This document shows positions 62,478-64,000 of a stretch of 64,000 bases of DNA, piece after piece. The notes beneath the pieces are model-generated. The model saw only the letters and a list, made by a program, of their open reading frames with translations, was not told the DNA's origin and searched no databases. Position 1 is the stretch's first letter, and each line of letters starts with the position of its first letter. The position numbers and the translations under genes are program-made. Source of the DNA: Kribbella qitaiheensis (GTDB lineage: Bacteria > Actinomycetota > Actinomycetes > Propionibacteriales > Kribbellaceae); assembly GCF_014217565.1 (NCBI RefSeq), contig NZ_CP043661.1, forward strand, positions 186,001-250,000. The letters are read 5' to 3'.

Positions 62478-64000
62478 ATGAATTTCCTGATAAGACACGC
62501 CCGGCTGCAGCCCCGAAGTCGCAGACGTCGTGTCCGTTCGGCGATCGCGGCCACGGTCGCGGCCGCCACCGTCCTGCTCGGCAACGTCGTCCTGGCCGGA
62601 CCCGCCCAGGCCGCAACCCTGCTCTCACAGGGCAAACCGGTGACTTCCTCCGCCGACGAAGGCGCCGGTACGCCGGCCTCCGCGGCAGTGGACGGCAATC
62701 TGAACACGCGCTGGTCGACGCCCTTCAGCGATCCCCAGTGGCTCCAGGTCGACCTCGGCGCGTCCGCGGACGTGAGTCAGATCGTGCTGCGCTGGGAGGC
62801 GGCGTACGCCACGGCTTACCGGATCGAGGTGTCGAGCAACGCCCAGAACTGGAACCCGATCTACAGCACCACCACCGGCCACGGAGGTACGGAGACGCTC
62901 AACGTGACCGGCAACGGTCGCTATGTGCGCTTCTACGGCACTCAGCGCGTCGGCGGCTACGGCTATTCGCTGTGGGAGTTCGAAGTCCACGGCACTCCCG
63001 GTGGCAGCGGACCGCCTCCGGGCACCGGCACCGTGCGGGTCGCGGGCAGTCAGGGCAACTGGCAGCTGCTGGTGAACAACGCGCCCTTCACGATCAAGGG
63101 CCTCACCTGGGGTCCGCCGGCGAACGAGGCGGCCCAGCGCCTGCCCGACCTGAAGTCGATCGGCGTCAACACCGTCCGCACCTGGGGGACGGACGCGGGT
63201 TCCAAGCCGCTCTTCGATGCCGCGGCTGCGAACGGCATGCGCGTGATCGCCGGCTACTGGCTCCAGCCTGGTGGTGGACCCGGTAGCGGTGGCTGCGTCA
63301 ACTACGTCACCGACGCGACGTACAAGGCCAACATGCTGGCCGAGATCCGGCGCTGGACCACGGAGTACAAGGACAACCAGGGTGTGCTGCTCTGGAACGT
63401 CGGCAACGAGTCGGTGCTCGGCATGCAGAACTGCTTCTCCGGCACCGAGCTGGAGAACCAGCGCATCGCGTATGCCAAGTTCGTCAACGACGCGACCAAG
63501 GCGATCCACGCGATCGACCCGAACCACCCGGTCACCTCGACCGACGCCTGGACCGGCGCATGGCCGTACTTCAAGCAGTACACGCCTGACCTCGACCTGC
63601 TCGCAGTGAACTCGTACGGGCACATCTGCGATGTCAAGCAGGACTGGATCAACGGCGGCTACACCAAGCCGTACATCGTCACCGAGGCCGGGCCGGCTGG
63701 TGAGTGGGAGGTCCCGAACGACGCCAACGGAGTACCGAACGAGCCTACGGACCTCCAGAAGCGCAATGGCTACCTGCAGGCCTGGAACTGCATCACCGGG
63801 CACGCGGGTGTCGCACTCGGCGCCACGCTGTTCCACTACGGCACCGAGAACGACTTCGGGGCTGTCTGGTTCAACCTCACGCCGGCCGGCGAGAAGCGGC
63901 TGTCGTGGTACGCCGTACGGCAGGCCTTCGGTGGTCAGCAGGGCGGCAACACGGCACCGGTGATCAACAACATGACGCTGAGCCGTACTACGGACGTCCC
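62478..64000 (+). CDS. Secreted discoidin (CBM32-like) + GH clan A glycosidase, 5' part
   Basis: The gene runs off the right edge; 507 complete codons are present. Signal peptide to about residue 46 (AIAATVAAATVLLGNVVLAG). Residues ~48-175 are a discoidin-type carbohydrate-binding module (TRWSTPFSDPQWLQVDLG, YVRFYGTQRVGGYGYSLWEF). A Gly/Pro linker leads to a (beta/alpha)8 domain (~190-480) with the clan A acid/base Glu311 in WNVGNES and the likely nucleophile Glu403 in TEAGPAGEW, in a GH2/GH5-like setting. An Ig-like domain begins at the edge. ATG 62478 follows GAGGAG. It probably attacks a beta-linked polysaccharide outside the cell. Confidence 0.85.
   Translation, partial: MNFLIRHARLQPRSRRRRVRSAIAATVAAATVLLGNVVLAGPAQAATLLSQGKPVTSSADEGAGTPASAAVDGNLNTRWSTPFSDPQWLQVDLGASADVSQIVLRWEAAYATAYRIEVSSNAQNWNPIYSTTTGHGGTETLNVTGNGRYVRFYGTQRVGGYGYSLWEFEVHGTPGGSGPPPGTGTVRVAGSQGNWQLLVNNAPFTIKGLTWGPPANEAAQRLPDLKSIGVNTVRTWGTDAGSKPLFDAAAANGMRVIAGYWLQPGGGPGSGGCVNYVTDATYKANMLAEIRRWTTEYKDNQGVLLWNVGNESVLGMQNCFSGTELENQRIAYAKFVNDATKAIHAIDPNHPVTSTDAWTGAWPYFKQYTPDLDLLAVNSYGHICDVKQDWINGGYTKPYIVTEAGPAGEWEVPNDANGVPNEPTDLQKRNGYLQAWNCITGHAGVALGATLFHYGTENDFGAVWFNLTPAGEKRLSWYAVRQAFGGQQGGNTAPVINNMTLSRTTDV

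Overview
This window reads as chromosomal DNA of a high-GC Gram-positive actinobacterium. Codons are strongly G/C-biased at third positions, there are several Tat-type signal peptides, a REP13E12-type DUF222/HNH gene, an actinobacterial class I xylose isomerase and many ROK- and LacI-style sugar-control elements. A saprophytic, Kribbella-like member of the Propionibacteriales fits the gene content, but this is an inference from family resemblance, not an identification. No rRNA, tRNA, CRISPR array, intact integrase or transposase was seen.

Layout. (1) 1-3655: end of a sugar locus (clan GH-D glycosidase, ROK regulator, GH125 exo-mannosidase). (2) 3652-5401: two-gene ABC exporter. (3) 5510-6130: a heavily frameshifted NAD(P)-binding oxidoreductase pseudogene. 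(4) 6390-22074: a large polysaccharide-utilisation region. A GH78 alpha-L-rhamnosidase and a trehalase-like glycosidase run rightward. A CUT1 importer and a set of secreted proteins (two GH99/GH71-like enzymes, two beta-propeller-like proteins, one small orphan) run leftward. (5) 22075-23965: gene-poor stretch with a decayed family B DNA polymerase. (6) 23975-31088: response regulators, sensor kinases, a small membrane protein, a methyltransferase, and a FadR-type regulator divergent from an alpha-hydroxy-acid oxidase. (7) 31197-45867: housekeeping and accessory genes (PPOX flavoprotein, two MFS transporters, Nudix, AlkB behind a LexA-like box, DUF222/HNH, deaminase-type amidohydrolase, minisatellite, SRPBCC/MarR pair, subtilase, YCII protein, disordered Q/G-rich protein). 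(8) 45928-61159: a xylose-type operon (ROK/XylR, RbsA/RbsC/RbsB-like importer, Gfo/Idh/MocA dehydrogenase, xylose isomerase), a 1796-residue secreted multidomain protein and a TIM-barrel sugar isomerase. (9) 61232-64000: a divergent secreted pair, DUF1996 and a discoidin-GH clan A protein.

How the parts work together. The sugar loci follow one logic: secreted enzymes cut plant or microbial polysaccharides, an ABC importer takes up the products, and cytoplasmic enzymes finish the job. Control appears local. Several promoters have a -35 TTGACA-like box, about 17-18 bp spacing, a -10 and then a palindromic operator over the start site: LacI-style boxes before 14374, 62164, 62478 and probably 6390, and a XylR-style box before 46858. 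Convergent gene pairs are separated by strong hairpins at 11099, 39610, 45886 and 61183.

Traces of decay and recent change are frequent: three pseudogenes, an eight-copy 24/25-bp minisatellite abutting a stop codon, a synonymously diverged duplication of the last codons of the xylose-type binding protein, and a MITE-like inverted repeat. The most unusual coherent system is the leftward secreted cluster, whose neighbouring proteins share two accessory modules, together with the ThuA/propeller giant placed behind the xylose genes.
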